In this document: positions 46,167 through 60,463 of the stretch, piece by piece
Numbering within the stretch: the stretch's first letter is position 1
Layout of the letters: the number at the start of each line of letters is the position of its first letter
Source: Leucaena leucocephala
Lineage: Eukaryota > Streptophyta > Magnoliopsida > Fabales > Fabaceae
Assembly (NCBI GenBank): GCA_037074615.1
Contig: CM073527.1
Span: forward strand, 28,024,848-28,088,847
Direction of reading: 5' to 3'
DNA length: 64,000 nt
The notes under the pieces: generated by a model
The model's input: the letters and a program-made list of their open reading frames with translations, nothing else
Databases searched by the model: none
Told to the model about the DNA's origin: nothing
Position numbers and translations under genes: made by a program

Positions 46167-48178
46167 CTCGGAGGCCGTTGATTGCCCTTGAAGCTCCAGA
46201 TCTATAGGATTTTGTTTATATCAACGGCGGGGATGAGGATAAAAGTCGAATAGCAGAAGCGACACTATGACTAGGAGCAAGGAGCACGAGTAAAAGCCAG
46301 TGAAGGGGGACCTAGAAGCAGAAATACAAGCGCCGTAATCCGAACTTGAGGTAGTAAACTCCGAGTCCAAGAATCCATATCTGAGTTGAATTGGAGAGCC
46401 AACGGAAGGTGACTACTGGTGTTGATACGGGGATCTGTTATCACGAGCCAATGACGGAGAAGGTCGTTTGTTTGGTTTGGGAAAAGTGGATTAAATATTT
46501 TTCGGCGTTTTTTGTTTGGTTGCCGACGCGTGTGAGGGCAGACGCGCACGCGGGCGTTAATTGCCGGTCACTAGTTGTAACGGAAAGAACCAACTAATGG
46601 TAAGTGGCTATGGAGTGAAAGGGAAATACGAGAGAGACAGTCAAGGCAAAGGACCTCGCTTTTCGGATTGCCTCGCCGCGAAGCATGAAGACAATCCTGT
46701 ATAGTGTCAGTACAGTGCTATTTCTTGGTCATCAGAATCTAGACGTTGATCAACGGTAACATACAACAAAAAGTTGCTTTGTCCGTGTGCTCGCGGTAAC
46801 TTTCCTCCTGCAACCTGCGTTTTCTTGGCTGTATAGATTTAATTGAATTTTTTTGACCTTGAATTAAAGTAATAAAATAGATAACAATTTTTTGGCGACA
46901 AATCAATATTCCTATTATGTCATTTTTTGCTTTTTACCTCAATATCCCTATGTCTATCCTCATTAATAAGAACTAATATAAAAATAGATATATTTCCTTA
47001 TAATGCCGGAAATAGTGGTTTACAAATACTGTTCGTTCTATATTTACACTTTAAAGAAACTATTTTAGATATAGATATACTTTTTTTAATTTTTAATTTA
47101 ATACTTATATTATTATTTTATTAAATCTTTTAGTTTTGTTCTAATAGTATAAGGAACTTTTATATAAGAGTTAACAATACTAAAAAAATAAAGTTATATA
47201 GATTAATAATGTTGAATAAAATTAAAGAGTTTAATAAAAAAATATGCATGTAACGAATTAAAAATTGAAAGAAAATATTTTAATTTTATATTAATACATT
47301 ACTATATTTGCTGATTTTTTTCGGATATTTACTTACTTTTTTGGGGCGTATATATTCGGTGACCTTATGTTGCCTCAAATACTTAAATATTGAAGAAAAT
47401 ATCATCATATAATAAAATAAATGAATTTTATACAAAAAATGAAATGGTATGAGACAAAAGGCAAACCCAGGAATAGAGAATAATAGAATATCGCTTCAGT
47501 AGTTACATCATATCTAAAATGAGCCATGTATATTTACACGAAATCTAAAATCCATATTAATATATATTAATAGTATTATCTATAACTCGTAAATATGAAA
47601 TAAAGTGACAATAAAATAGGTATAAATTAACTAAAAAAATGGTATGAGACAAAATAATTATTCAAAAAACAAAACATCAAAGCTAAAAATATTAAAAAGA
47701 ATGCAGAAGGCTTCGAGTCCTTGCTTTCTTTCTACTTTGGTACCATAAAAAAAGTGAGTTGGGGAAGGTATTTTTTTATGAATATCAATGAAGTGAGTTC
47801 CTTTAGTTTGTCAGCTTTAGTTTTCTGAGCCATTGAATTTATTGCAAGGCTCTAATTTTTGCAGGAGAGGTGCCTGAGAGAATCTGATTCTGTATTTTTT
47901 TTTTTTTTTTACCTCAACCTGATTCTGGGTTGAAGTAGATAAGCCCATACATTGACACAATTTAAAATAAATCATAACGTTCATGACCATTTATATTGTT
48001 ATGTTTTACGTTGATGATATTAATACGGGATGTCTAAACAAGTGAACTCGTGTGTGGTCATCAAATCCATCATATACAAATAAGTCATATAGTGACATTA
48101 ACATCTCTTTTGTACTGAAGAAAATCTATACCTAGAAATTGCGTCTTCAAAGGGTTGGTTCTGACAGTCAAAACACAA
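46167..48178. other. Receptor kinase upstream region and D27-like 3' flank
   Basis: Contains the kinase 5' leader and promoter (about 46167-46600, GC-richer) and AT-rich DNA with a poly-T tract near 47897. The open frame 46927-47124 is low-complexity and unsupported. No repeat-family copy is seen. Confidence 0.55.
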
Positions 48179-51100
48179 TCAACTCTTGGGACACGGAGCT
48201 TCATCCATGTTTCTGGCAACTACTCTTCGCTTGGCAGCATGTGGACATGCCACCAGGCAGGGCTCTTTCAGGACGCCGTCATCTTCCGGTTGTGGTGGAA
48301 GGACTCCAAATTTGAACTGAAATTTAAGTGTTTTACAACGATAAGAAATTTGTGGCACCAGTTTATCTTACTAGAGATATTGGTTATGCAATTATTTGCT
48401 ATCAACATCTGCGGCTTGAAGACACCAGAAATTGACACAATTACTGTCAACTTTTAACTCCGTTTAGCTCCTTAATTGCTAATAGAATTTCAGTTTTCAG
48501 CCCCAATCGGAGGTCAACCCTGGAAAACTAGTTATATGCCAATGATGCCTCCAGCTTCTATCTTCTAACGGTCCCAGAGATCTTGAAATAGATCACAATG
48601 AAGACAAAGAAAACCTAATGGACTTCAATCTCTGGTTTTTGAAAGCAGCAAGAACTCGACAAGAATGCCATTACTGTTGGTTGATGACTACCCATACGAG
48701 TTTCTACCAAAAATAATAAGAATACTGTGGAAGAAAGTAGCAAATGGCCACCAACGAGGGGCGGAGGAATTGAAGGTTGAAACCGATCATTTTGGAATCG
48801 ATTCCTGAACGTGCTATGTGTTGTTCTAAATAAAATTTGGAAAATTCAACCATTTATTTAAATCTGAAAGAAGAGAAGAACTGAAAGTGATCAAGAAGAT
48901 AAAACTCAATATTTGAACCTAGCGCGTCTAATGGAAAGAAACAAATATGAAAACTTTAGACAGCATTACAAAATCTGGAAGGAAAGGCCACTACATCAAG
49001 TCAAAGGATGGGGCTGGTGGAGCCTCAGTCCACTGCCAGTGTATGAAATAACAGCCCCTGTTTCATGATTAGAGTGAAATAGAGAGAATCGGGATCCATA
49101 AAATTATTCCATCAGCAGATTGAAGGAATGTTCTGGTGAACTACGGAAGCGGGAAATGCTTAATTATCAACAAGGGCGGTGGTAACAAACTTCTTGTGGC
49201 TGGCAGTGAGTAGACAACAGATATAATAGAGCGCGGTTTTCCTTGCAAGCCAAAGTGACTGTAATTTTCCCAAGGGCAGATATCAAAGATAAGAGAGTAC
49301 AAATATTACCTGACAACTATAATCACTGAAGTTGGGCTCCATTAGCAGTGGAACTCCCATATGATCCATGAAGAATGTCTAAATTGGATATAATGAAAGT
49401 CAAAAAACATTGGAAGAATGCCAAAAAAAAAAATTACTGATAAGTGCACAATACTTTCATCTCTTACAGCAACATAATGAATGGCAGAGAAGTATTTTGA
49501 CGAACCACTAACCTGTGTCGGAAATTTACAAGTATTGATGCAAATACTGGCACATTTGCTTTCTTCCAGGTACTTGCATCTTTCCACGTAAACCTACAAG
49601 AATTGAGAAATATGTCACTCTAGAATAAATGTTATCATTCAGTCATGTCATTCTTTTTGGCCCAAGCTTCACAATATTCATATTAGATCTAACACAAAGC
49701 AGTAAAGGTGATCACCCCACTACTGCAGGAGGCTCCATCATCCAAGTCGACAGAATTGACCTTGCACGGGCCCATTAGCCATTGACAGGTCAGTGCAGTA
49801 ACCCTTGCTTGAAAATAGAATATTTTTCTTAGAATATTTAAACATGTTTTTGGCTTCTAATGATAGAAATGAGATGTACTCACCGACCATCATAGCAGCA
49901 ACTTTGCCCCCTCCTATAGGAGCTACGAGCATTTTATATAGCTCCAAAAGAAATGGAGGAAACAAGGACCTCAATACCCGTATCTGCCATCAACAGATAG
50001 TCAACTAAGTTTGCCACAAACATCGCCATTTCAAATTCATAAGAAACCCAAAAGGACAAATTATACTAAAAACTAAACGGGAAGAAACGTCAATTCCTAT
50101 CTTATCAACTTTTTAGTCAAAAATAGTTCAAGCTAAATCTTCTACAATGTTTGTCTTTACCAAATTTTCATTTGTCTGAACCAAAACTTTCCCTGCTCTC
50201 CATTTATTATAGAATCACAATACCAATCTAAGTCAAACAGTTCTAAGCTGGTTTTTGTTTTACCAAACACTTCAATTTAATCCTGTGAGACATGAATTAT
50301 ATTCTGTTGCATATCAAAAAGTTCACTCATTCTGTGGCAGTAGAGATTTACACAACACAGGTCTAATAAGTTTTTATTGTCCCACTTGTTTCATATGAAA
50401 CTAGATGTGTCTATGTATTGTTCATGATTTGTGAATACTGCGACATAATATAAATTCTATATTGTATGTTAAATGTTAATATTAATGATGATATTGATAT
50501 ATTGATATTTATGGATATTGATGCTAAATAGGCAACTAAAGAGAGAGCACAGTAAACTGATATACCGCAGCTTCAACCGTATCAGCTCTTGTTCTGCCAT
50601 TCATCATTAGACGGTTCGCAACTTCAATAAGTCCATCATATCCAGGTTTGTTTGAATCCCATCCAACCTCCTGAAACCAGGTCGTGAAATGATATTCCAA
50701 CACCATATTCTGACAAAACGCGGCAACAATAAAATAGACAGAAACTTCGCAAAAATAGAAATAAATAGCATTCCGTTCCACAATTTCCAGCTAGTAGAGT
50801 TTCAGAACATATAAACAATCTTAGTACCATAAATTAGCTAATTGACAATAAAGAAGACCCCTCTGCTCCACAATTTTGTTTCTCTTTCCTCCTTCCCCGA
50901 TTATGCTCAGGAAGGAAAATTTATGCTCGGAGAAAGAAAGGGGAAGAAGCTATAAAGCTTAGTAGATATACCGCTACTAATTTGTTGCGGAACAAATTGA
51001 GGAACAATTCATCAAATACACCGGCCTTGTATTCTGGAATTGAAGCTGCAGTTTTCGCATGTTCTACCTGATTAATCCATGTCGTGTGCATAACAATAAT

Positions 51101-51285
51101 TAATAACAGAAGGAATTTTGCAACCCAAAAAATAAAAGAAAGTTAAAGAAGCGCACTGTTCTAGATCCTGAAGAAGTGCAGGAAACGCAAAAACGACGGC
51201 TTTGAAGGCGCTTGGGGAGGAAAGGGGAAATCGACGGCGCAAAAGAAGAAATGGTAGGGGCCCCAACAACGCCTAGCGGCTTCAT
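48179..51285 (-). CDS. Beta-carotene isomerase D27-like protein (DUF4033)
   Basis: D27 proteins are plastid iron-binding carotenoid isomerases; D27 itself opens strigolactone synthesis. Exons 51285-51157, 51067-50972, 50670-50566, 49983-49884, 49807-49716, 49593-49513, 49378-49310 and 48316-48179 give 269 residues. The first about 43 residues are Ser/Arg-rich, transit-peptide-like. The core reads GLIEVANRLMMNGRT, LRSLFPPFLLELYKMLVAP, CQWLMGPCKVNSVDL and VERCKYLEESKCASICINTC, with the family's conserved Cys. The last exon (FKFGVLPPQPEDDG, EPCLVACPHAAKRR) lies after a 993-bp intron and ends CPKS. It fits the D27-LIKE clade better than D27 itself (recalled: At1g64680). Confidence 0.92.
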
Positions 51286-52574
51286 TTCACTCCTCCTCTA
51301 TAAGCTTCTCCCTACGTGAACTTGTTTGCGCAATTGCAGTGAGCAGTTCACCGGATGGTCACCATACGATTATCCAGTAGTTTGTGAAGTCATGCATACT
51401 CCATAGCTCTAACTGCTAACATTTTAACTGCTAATATTTCGTTTTCACCCTTTTTCTTCCATTCGATCAGAAACGTGCGCGGGCTTGCACGAGAATTGCC
51501 TTATCTGGTTTTTCTTCAACGATATTATTATAAATTACTAAAAAAATATCAAATTCAAATTCTAACAAATTTATATAATAAATTTTTTAATCTAATTAAA
51601 TTAATCAATTAAATTTAATTATAATTTATTTATTTAACTTTTTAATTTACAAAAAAAATTAATTAACTTTTGACAAAGAAGCGTATTACAGAGTAAAAAT
51701 CAATCTATCGGTCCCAATTAAAATTATTAAACGCATCCCTATATTTATTACAATTATAGGGTTCATCTGTGTATTTTCTACGGTTTCACATCATCATTTG
51801 CTCACTTTCTTATTTTTCTTTTTTCCCCCCTTATTTTTCATCATCCTTTTCTGGCCTTATGTTTTTCTTCGCCCATTCATGTCTACCCCTTCTATTCTTT
51901 TTGGACAACCATTTACTCCAAATTTGGCACATCTTCCTTGAAGCCGCCATCGTTGATCTGAAGACCAATTTCTTATTTATACTGTTACTCAAATTATACC
52001 TATGATTATAAAAAAAATGAGAGCTTCATACATGGGATATGTTTATAAAAAGCTACTCATAAATGGGAACATCTGTTTTAGGTGGCTGGGGAGAGGAATA
52101 GAAGGGTAAAAAAAGAAGTGGAGAAAAACAAAAATGGAGAAAGGGGATGGTGTGCCATTTTATTCTCCATGTCCAATACATATGTTAATGTTTACGGCAT
52201 TTACATACCTTTGAGCACTAATGGACTATTCACCAATATGATCTTCGTACCTGTCACAAAATTAGAACCTAGACGCTAGAGGTATACCCAAGATATCTAG
52301 ACCGTCTTTTATCAGCTTATATTTATTATTATTTTAATACAAAAAAATTTTAAAATTCACCCACCATCAAAAAGCAGGATGAGATCTATATTATTCCTAA
52401 ACGATACCAAAATCAAGTAAAATGAGCCGTCTATTACTCTCAAATTTAAACCTAAACACTTAAAAATTAGAATGTCTCCCCTAGCGCTGAGACTAAAATC
52501 ACAACAAAATAATACTTCTCAAGAATTGAACAATATCAACTTATATTTATAACAAGTCATCAATCTCCTTTTTT

Positions 52575-52745
52575 TATACAAAAAATTTAGATGTGTTCGG
52601 CGTCAGTCTCTTACCAAGGCTAAGGCACAGCATTAGGGCTCAGAGGACACTTACAAGATCACCTACTAAAGGAACCCTCACAACGACAACAGGAATTAAA
52701 CTCACGTCCTTACAAGATATGAGCATGTTCCTTACCATATGCGAC
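52575..52745 (-). repeat. Dispersed repeat family 3, copy 2 (SINE-like)
   Basis: Matches 17890-18110 in two separated blocks in the same order (AAAAATTTAGATGTGTTCGG; AATTAAACTCACGTCCTTAC). Read on the minus strand it has a B-box-like GTGAGTTTAATTCC. Boundaries are not resolved. Confidence 0.4.
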
Positions 52746-52839
52746 AACTGTCATTTTCAGTCATCAATCTCCTTGGTTCTGAATGAAGTTTTCCGTTGCT
52801 ATTTATCGGGCTTAAAGACAAACGGTCATACAGATTATA

Positions 52840-53352
52840 GGACCCGTTTGGTTTCTATAAAAATCGTGGTTTTAAAAATCCTTTTAGGTAAAACCTTTAT
52901 TTGAAAAAATTTCAAAACAAACAGCCATATTTGTTTAAAAAAGCTTCTTAATCAGATTATGGTTTCAGATAAATTGGTTAGAGTAACTTTTGAAACAGTA
53001 AAAGAGTTTATTGACTACTCAATTACTATTTTACCCTTACTTTTTCTTATAATATCTCTCCTCTCTTTTCTATCTTTACCACTATCTCTCTTCTCTCCTC
53101 TCCCCTATATCTTTTACACTATCTCTCATCTCTTTTCTATCTTCTATACCATCTCTCATCTCTCATACTTTTAATAAAATTATACACTTTTTGGTAATTT
53201 TCTAATTAGAAAAATCCTTTTAATAATAACTATCTAAATACTCATTTATCCATAATCATTTTTTTTATAAAATCTTTTCTAAAAACCCTTTTTCCAAAAG
53301 CTACCTAAAATTTTTTTTTTCATAAGCTATTTTCTAAAATCCTAACCAAATA
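52840..53352 (+). mobile_element. Family 1 element, copy F
   Basis: Well-preserved short form. Left end GGACCCGTTTGGTTTC; GATAAATTGGTTAGAGTAAC; ACAGTAAAAGAGTTTATTGA; a long C/T core (about 53043-53165); right arm ATAACTATCTAAATACTCAT; right end CCTAACCAAATACAC, which inverts to GTGTATTTGGTTAGG and so pairs with the left end. Confidence 0.8.
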
Positions 53353-53562
53353 CACATACACGCATAATCTACTGAGCCCAATATGGAACTCATGATGCCG
53401 ATTAGGACCTAACTTGTCTATCACTTCCTGGATTAAACCCAAATTAATGTTTAAATTAAACTAAACAAATGGAATAAAGTGAGCGCACTAAACAGTACAA
53501 TCATAGGCAGTACAACCTTCAATGAATAGTACAATACCAAACTCATGCAGCTTGGGCTAGGT

Positions 53563-56500
53563 TTAAAGCTCCTCCATAGGTGTAAAAGGGACATTCTTGG
53601 GTCTCAAAAGTACATGATAACCCAAAAACACAGTTGCGCAGAGTGCTGCTACCGATAGGAATAGAGAAAATGCGCTGGCAGCGCTCCATGAACCAGTTGC
53701 TGCTGACTTGCCAAGTAAAGAACTTCCTGGCGATATTTCAAAGGGCACCCAATCACAGTCAACAGAATAGTGTCCAGAACCATGCCATGGTTGATCATCA
53801 ACTGGATACCAGAATGCAACAGACATCTTACTGGATCCACCAATAGTGAATTGTGCATCCTGCAACCACCAGGTAATGTACACCATTTTACTTAGTTGTA
53901 GCAACGTAGAAAGAATTCAGAATCTTTCAGTAATAAAGAAAACTGTTAGGTTTTGAGCACTCTCAAGTCTCAATGATACTAACTGTGGTGAGAGAACATT
54001 TTATGATGCCACTTGTAACACCAATGGCACAGCTAAGTGGCTGAATCTTGGTCACTGGAATTATGCTGGCTGGAAATTGATGATGAAAACTTGTTACAAC
54101 AATCATCTAAAGAGCCTTAGATCAAGTGGCATCTCAGTGGCATCTTTTTTGGAGATAATTGACAGGAGTTTTGATATATGTAAGTTCAATCCCTACTCTG
54201 CCTTCTTTCTCTCTTCTTCCTCCTAAGACTCTGTCTTTCATGTCCCCCCTACCAAAATTGTTTAATCATAGACCTCCCTTCAATTATATCAACTCAGCAC
54301 TTAGCATGGTGATGCTAACAAAACTGATCAATAATAAAGTTCAAACATTAAGTCTAGAAAAATCCTCCTGACTTAACAAGAAATCCAGACGTAAATTGAG
54401 AGGCAACTTATGGACCCAAATTCAGTTATCAACACAATATCTGGACAGGTCAATACATGCTCTGACTATGTATAAACTTCTGAAGGCAGCATGTTAGTAG
54501 TTTCTAACCTGTTGAAGATGATCCATGGTTCTCAAGGGCCTCGAGAATTCAAAAAAGTATGTGCCTTTTTTGCCATTTTCTGCATATGGACTCTCATCCT
54601 CTATAAAACCAGCTATGAACAAGCACGAAGGTTTGTTAGTTTAGGCCACATAGACATAAAATAGCTAGACGTTAAGGTAAAAGGAAGAGTGATCAAAACA
54701 ATGAAACATGTGCAAGCAGATAAAAGCCAAAATATACTTTATCTTAGAAAAATAACTATAATATGGCAAGACCCCCCTCCCAATAAGGGACAAAAAATCA
54801 ATTATCCTTTATAGATCAACGTGGACTTTCTCACTTAGTGGGGGATTAATTCTACCAAGGTGCACCAATCAAAATCTAATTTTCGACATATAATTCACAA
54901 AAGCAACTGGCAATGAAGTGTTGACATATAATCCTTATGCCAAATGCCTATGAGCAATTAAATCCGTGTGTGTGGGGACATATACTTACATAAAGTATAT
55001 AATTTTTTAGGATGTCTCTGTCTTAAGTCTGAACTAAGCTTGAAACTATTGTTAATTAATCAGAAAAGTATTTATACATCAAGTCTCGAAAGGGGTTAAC
55101 CACCTGAGTGAACTGTGAAGCTGCTGTGCCACCAAGCGCCCTTCCAATCATTCTGTGCACTAGAATCATTTACTGGCAATGGAAAAAAGATCGAACTTTA
55201 ACATAACCTTAAATTGGGTAAATTATTTGAGAGATACCAAATAAAACATCCTTTCTGTACATCAGAAAATATATTAAGGAAAACAAGATTTTGAAAGGAA
55301 AATGACAAACAATATGATCAAACAAAACATCCATAGGACAATAAAACTTTTTTCCGCACAAGTAGAGGAATGCTTGGTTGGAAGAGAGGAAAGTAATGGG
55401 AGATGGAATCACAAGCATTAATGACTTTTGCATTGTCTACTGTTCTTGATATTATTGCTTTATTAACTGTTTCTGCCCCTTTCCATTATTTTTTTTAGGG
55501 TCATTTCCCACTCCATTCTTATCCCCTTTGTCTGTCAATCCTTCAACATCATGAATACCAAACATAAATAAAAGAAAACTGGAATAAAAGACATAAATAT
55601 ATCAAGGAAAACACTGCTTCAGTTGTTGAAGAGACAGCAGGGTAAAAGTAAATGATGTTCCAGCGTGCATGAGTGTGCCATGCATGAAACAGTCAAACTA
55701 TTTCAATCTACTTTCAAGTCAGTAATAACGATTTGAGAAATATTGTAAGGTAGTTAAAGGGTTTACACTACAGAAGTATCATTTGAATTTTTAAAAGTTC
55801 TCTGGAGGAACCTGTGGCGTTACCCTAAAAGGAAAGTTGTAAGATCACATGGCCGTTATCTGTGCCTCATCCATTTTTCTTTCTTTAAACGTATAAATAC
55901 AAAGTTCTTATTTGAAGTATGATATACATATATACCTGAGCCTGAAGGACCAAATCCATCTAAATATCTACAGTGGGGGTTCCAGGAATAAAGATCCACC
56001 AAATGGCCAAACCTGTACAAATGAAAATAGACAATTGAATTAACGTGTCTATTATAATAATTGCTCTAAGACAGACGATCTCGTTTGGACATAATACTTA
56101 AAAGTGAAAGTCGCTAAAATTTTGCAGTTTATCACCTGTCACCCCCATTTCCATCCCTGTTGTCTACAGGATTCCCGCCATATAGCCTTCCTGGAATAGC
56201 ATTGCCAATGGAGAAGTGCATAATGTCGACTTCATGACCTTTGCAGGTTTTGTTTGTACAAGAGCTTGCATGTTCTTCACAGCCACCCATCTTATAAAGT
56301 TGACACAAATTTATCATTTAATATTTCATTATGATTTTCTTAATGTGCTTGAAAATAGATTGAGAGCAACAAGAACTGCAAAAGCTTTGCCAGATTTTAA
56401 ATTAATTAGACCGGTAGACAGTGGACTTTCTTACATTATGATAAGAGGCAACATCCCCAATTTGAAACATGAGAGCAACAGATGGACATTTTTTGCTATT

Positions 56501-57217
56501 TCTGCGCTGACAAAAATATATCAACTGGACAAGAGTTTGTCATAATTGAGAAATAAGGAAACTAGTAGGCGTAAAGATAATTAAACGTTCTCTCTTTTTC
56601 ATTCATTTTGGACCGCTATAACACGAGCATAAAAGAATTATTAGGAAAACATCGTTATGACAGTCAAACATATTAAGTATTTAAGCATTAAGCAAATAAA
56701 TACAACTCGTGGACTCGAATACATCTTCTTTGCACGCCATGGCTTACCCTTTAGAATAAGCATAGACACCATCAACTTGAAGCAGAAAGAAAATATCGCG
56801 GCCGTCGTGCAGAGTCTGAAATACACCGCAATCGTGGCGTGAAAACGAGGGGAACAAATGATGAAAAGATAATTCACAGGCAGCTATGCAACGCATGATG
56901 ATTCCACACACACATATTGGCTATAGATAATAACGTTGGATGATAAATATGAAGAGTACCTTAACAGTGATCTTCCCGCCTTTGTACTCTCTGTCGGCAT
57001 CTGGGTCAAGAGCGGGGAGAAGGGAGAAGTCGGAGCCATCAATGTCCTTCCAATCGTCGGCATGGCCGTCTAGAGTAATAAGTCCAGGTTTAAAGTCGAC
57101 CTGGAGTCGGATCTCCGAGTTATAATCGCAGCTCCACGTACCTGACTCTTCGTGTGAGTGTACCCCTCCGATTGAGACGGAGGCCAAGAAAAGTAGAAGA
57201 AAGAGCGTGTGCAGCAT
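53563..57217 (-). CDS. Haem-binding (ethylbenzene-dehydrogenase-like) domain membrane protein
   Basis: Eight exons: 57217-56960, 56815-56748, 56501-56435, 56290-56136, 56012-55936, 55172-55104, 54612-54509 and 53859-53563, giving 364 residues. A signal peptide (MLHTLFLLLFLASVSIGG) leads into a luminal or extracellular domain with ITLDGHADDWKDIDG, HDGRDIFFLLQVDG, GHEVDIMHFSIGNAIPGRLY, WKGAWWHSSF and GTYFFEFSRPL. A single C-terminal transmembrane helix (SAFSLFLSVAALCATVFLGY) and a short tail (PKNVPFTPMEEL) follow. This is a type I layout. The domain belongs, as I recall, to the cytochrome c-552/DMSO-reductase-like haem-binding family found in plants; its role there is unknown. All splice sites are GT-AG and no lesion is visible. 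Confidence 0.88.
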
Positions 57218-59030
57218 TGTGAGTTAAAATTAAAAGGTTTACGAGATCGTGGGAGGCGTGAGTAAATCGGTTCATCTGTTATCTCCCTCCCTATTTCAGG
57301 TTGACCCGCCACCCGTGTCCCTGTAGCAACTAGGAAGGATAGCGCTTCTTGGTTTTTTTTTACCTCTTTCTTCTTCTTTTTTTATTTCTTTGTTTTCTTT
57401 TTCTGTTCAAAATTACGCCGTGTGCGCCTGTTTATGCCTCCTTCGTGAATATCCCGGTCTACCGTCACAGATTTTTCTGGCAGGAAAAAAAAAAAAGTGT
57501 CACTAGTGTGACGAGTCATTAATGCATTCTGGTCAATGACAAAATATTCATAATTTTTGTATTTTAGTAGCAAATACAATTTATTTTATTTTATCATGAA
57601 ATATAAACTAAACTATAATTCTGATCTATGCCGTGTATTTGCCCATTAACTTGTGCACTGTGCAGATCTATTTTGACCACTCGCGTACGTGATTCCACAA
57701 AAATATATAAATTGTAAATAAATATGTCAAACAAATCAATACAACGGGTACTACATGAAACTTATAGTAGGTTATCTTATGTCCATCAAATCTTGAGCCT
57801 CAGCGTTGTTCAATCACTAGCGCTAACGAAAAAAAAAACGCAATGACTGATAGTAGACTTAATAATTATAAGTTTCATTTTAAATATAATTTTGGAAGAA
57901 TTGTTTCACAAACTCACATAAATAATCTAATTGTTTAAAAAATAAATGATGTGCAATGGCATGGCCTAATGTGCAGTGATCATGTAGGATGAGTTGAGTT
58001 TACGCCATGGCTTAGTAGGCCATGCGAAACAGATGGATCAGTTCAATTTTAAAAACTAGTAGTTATTATGAACAGTCTAAACAGGACGGAGAGAATGAAA
58101 GTAGAACTTGTTACGGTGGAGGGAACTGGACATGTAAAAAACAGTTGCAGGCCGTGTTTAAAAGAGTTAATGATAGTTTTTGTAATTATAATACTAATGT
58201 TTGGCTGGTTACGATATTTTAAACTCCAAATACGTTAGATACATTAAAGTTAACCCATGCGTGGTATATAAATTAATTGTGCATAGTATATGAATTAGTA
58301 AGTATTTGAAAAATTAATTAATCTAATTATTTATAACAAATTGTATATTGATTCTTAAAAATACTTTTAGTCATTCATATTCAAACCATTAATTATTCAG
58401 CATGTAATTAATAGGAATAATATTAAAAATAAATTATAAGCAGTGAGTTAATACATCTCATTTTAGATTTGAGTAAACTTCATGACACAGCCTTATGGCT
58501 GGAACGAGTAATCAAGACTCACAGTATGAGTCCAGAGAATGACTCTGGCTATTTCATTTTTTCCTATTGATTATTTTTCAAACACCACAGGACGAGGCAG
58601 TCATAATCAAGTATTATAACTGGGGAATGGCAGTTTGCCAATAATTCAATCCCGGCTGAAAGCAAAAATATTTAAAAGTTCGCTAAAGAACCTTCATCCT
58701 TAAAACTCATATAAATGATATAATCACCCTTCCCATACAAATATTAGGAAAATAAATATTTTAATTTTTAAATTATTAACTTACTTAAAATTCAGTCATT
58801 CAATTATTATTTAGTATAGCTCAATTTTTTAACTTTTGATTTAATTAAAATTTGGTCTTTATTTTTTTTTATTTCTAATAGTTGTATAATTGTATCCTTA
58901 TCATCTATAACCCATTCAAAGTGATGCTGAGTCATCTTACATGGCAAAAAACACCCCGGCGGCTTAGACAGTGAATTGGGGGGAAAAAAGTAGGGCGTCC
59001 CTGCGCAGTCGCTCCACCCTCCTTCTCCTT

Positions 59031-59690
59031 AAGACTTTATTTGATTTAAGAAAGAGTAGATTAAATTAATTTAATAAAAAATAGAAAAAGATAAAAAAAT
59101 TAATAAATAATATTTTTTATTTGATTTAGAAGAGGAGAGGAGGAAAAGGAAGAGAGTTTAATTAAAAGTTGAGAAATATACTCTTATTTATTTATTTAAA
59201 TTTATTTATTTTTTATTTATAATATTTATATAAAAATTATTATTTTTTAATTTATGAATCTTAAATTTTTTTATCTCATTTATATATATAATAAAATTAA
59301 AAAAAGAAAAAATATATTAAAATTTTAATATTATTTATTATTAATTTTATAGTTATTATATATTTTAATATAATATATAAATATTTTATTATACTTATTA
59401 TATTCTATTATAATTTATTATAATTATTATACAATTAGAAAAAATATAAAAATAAATTTAAGAATATAATTGGAATATTAAAAAAAAGTTTAAAGGTGTT
59501 TAGTTAAAAAAATAGGTAAAAGTTTCTCTCCCCTCTAAAAACTCTCATTTTTAGAGAGGAGATAACTATAAAAAAATAAAAAATCTCCCCTCACTTTTAT
59601 TCTATTTTTTTTAACCAAACATATTTTTCTCTCCCTTCTCTTTTCCTTCAATCTAAAACTCTTCAACCAAATAAAACCTAATAAAACCTA
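59031..59690 (-). mobile_element. Family 2 inverted-repeat element, copy 2
   Basis: Opposite orientation to 31864-32507. It starts ACTTTATTTGATTTAAG and ends CCAAATAAAACCTAA. The C-rich stretch near 59525-59640 corresponds to the G-rich start of copy 1. The weak flank similarity CCTTAAG/CCTAAG may be a remnant of a target duplication. Confidence 0.75.
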
Positions 59691-59714
59691 AGGCAAAACT
59701 GTTATGCTGCAAAC

Positions 59715-59880
59715 TTAAATGTACAGAATCCAAAGCGAGTTTCTCTCTCTTCGACAAAAAGGGGGCAAGATGAACTGAAGCTCATACACACCGTTGGCGA
59801 GAAGGAAGAGGAGAATGGTGAGATTGACGTTTGGCTCCGGTGAGAATCCGACGACCTTCGACATAGTGGGAGTATCGCAA
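59715..59880 (-). other. Coding-like patch, unidentified
   Basis: Minus-strand open frame whose internal ATG gives MSKVVGFSPEPNVNLTILLF, then CRRERNSLWILYI and a stop. It is less AT-rich than its surroundings. I recognise no family; it may be a gene relic or chance. Confidence 0.25.
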
Positions 59881-59898
59881 GAGGGGAAATCAGATATA

Positions 59899-60463
59899 GT
59901 ACCTGTTTGAAAATTTATAAATCTTAGTTTAAAACTAAGATTTAGCTCAAAACTTATATTTAGAGAAATTTTAAAATAAACAGTCATATTTGTTCAAACA
60001 GACTTTTGAACTAAACTATAGTTTAAAACTAAGGTTTCAGATAATCTGATAAGAGTAGCTTATAGAACAGTAAACCATTTATAAACTAACAAATTACTAT
60101 ATTACTCCTACTTTTTTTATATTATCTCTCCTCTCTCTTATTTTTTTTACACTATTTCTCCTCTCTCCAACTTTTTCTTACATCATCTCTCTTACTTTTT
60201 CTTACACCATCTCTCCTCTCTCCTATTTTTCTCTCTTTTCTTTCTTACAGCCTCTCTCATCTCCTCTCTTATCTCTCCTCATTTAATATTCATAACCTTT
60301 TTCGTAATTTACCAATAATAAAAGTAATTTTGAAAATAATTATTTAAACACCCATTTATTCAAAATTATTTTTTTTTATAATCTCTTATTTAAAAACCCT
60401 TTTAGCTGTTCAAAAACTATTTTTTTTATAAAATTATTTTTAAAATTATATCTAAATGGGCCT
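59899..60463 (+). mobile_element. Family 1 element, copy G
   Basis: Left end ACCTGTTTGAAAATT; GATAATCTGATAAGAGTAGC; a C/T core at about 60125-60285; right end TCTAAATGGGCC. Flanks ATATAGTA and TATAGTGA suggest a TATAGT-type target duplication of 6-7 bp. It lies between two coding-like patches. Confidence 0.78.

Larger units (their letters stand above)
51286..53562. other. D27-like upstream region and haem-binding gene 3' flank
   Basis: Promoter side of the D27-like gene, then AT-rich DNA, a family 3 repeat (about 52575-52745) and family 1 copy F (about 52840-53352). Open frames at 51769-52005, 52082-52279 and 52593-52904 show no protein similarity I recognise. Confidence 0.55.

Noticed and set aside
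48155..48457. 100-residue plus-strand open frame
   Set aside because: It overlaps antisense the last exon of the D27-like gene, which has clear family motifs. This frame has none.
58022..58222. 66-residue open frame in the large spacer
   Set aside because: No family features, codon bias or neighbouring exons. It is likely chance.
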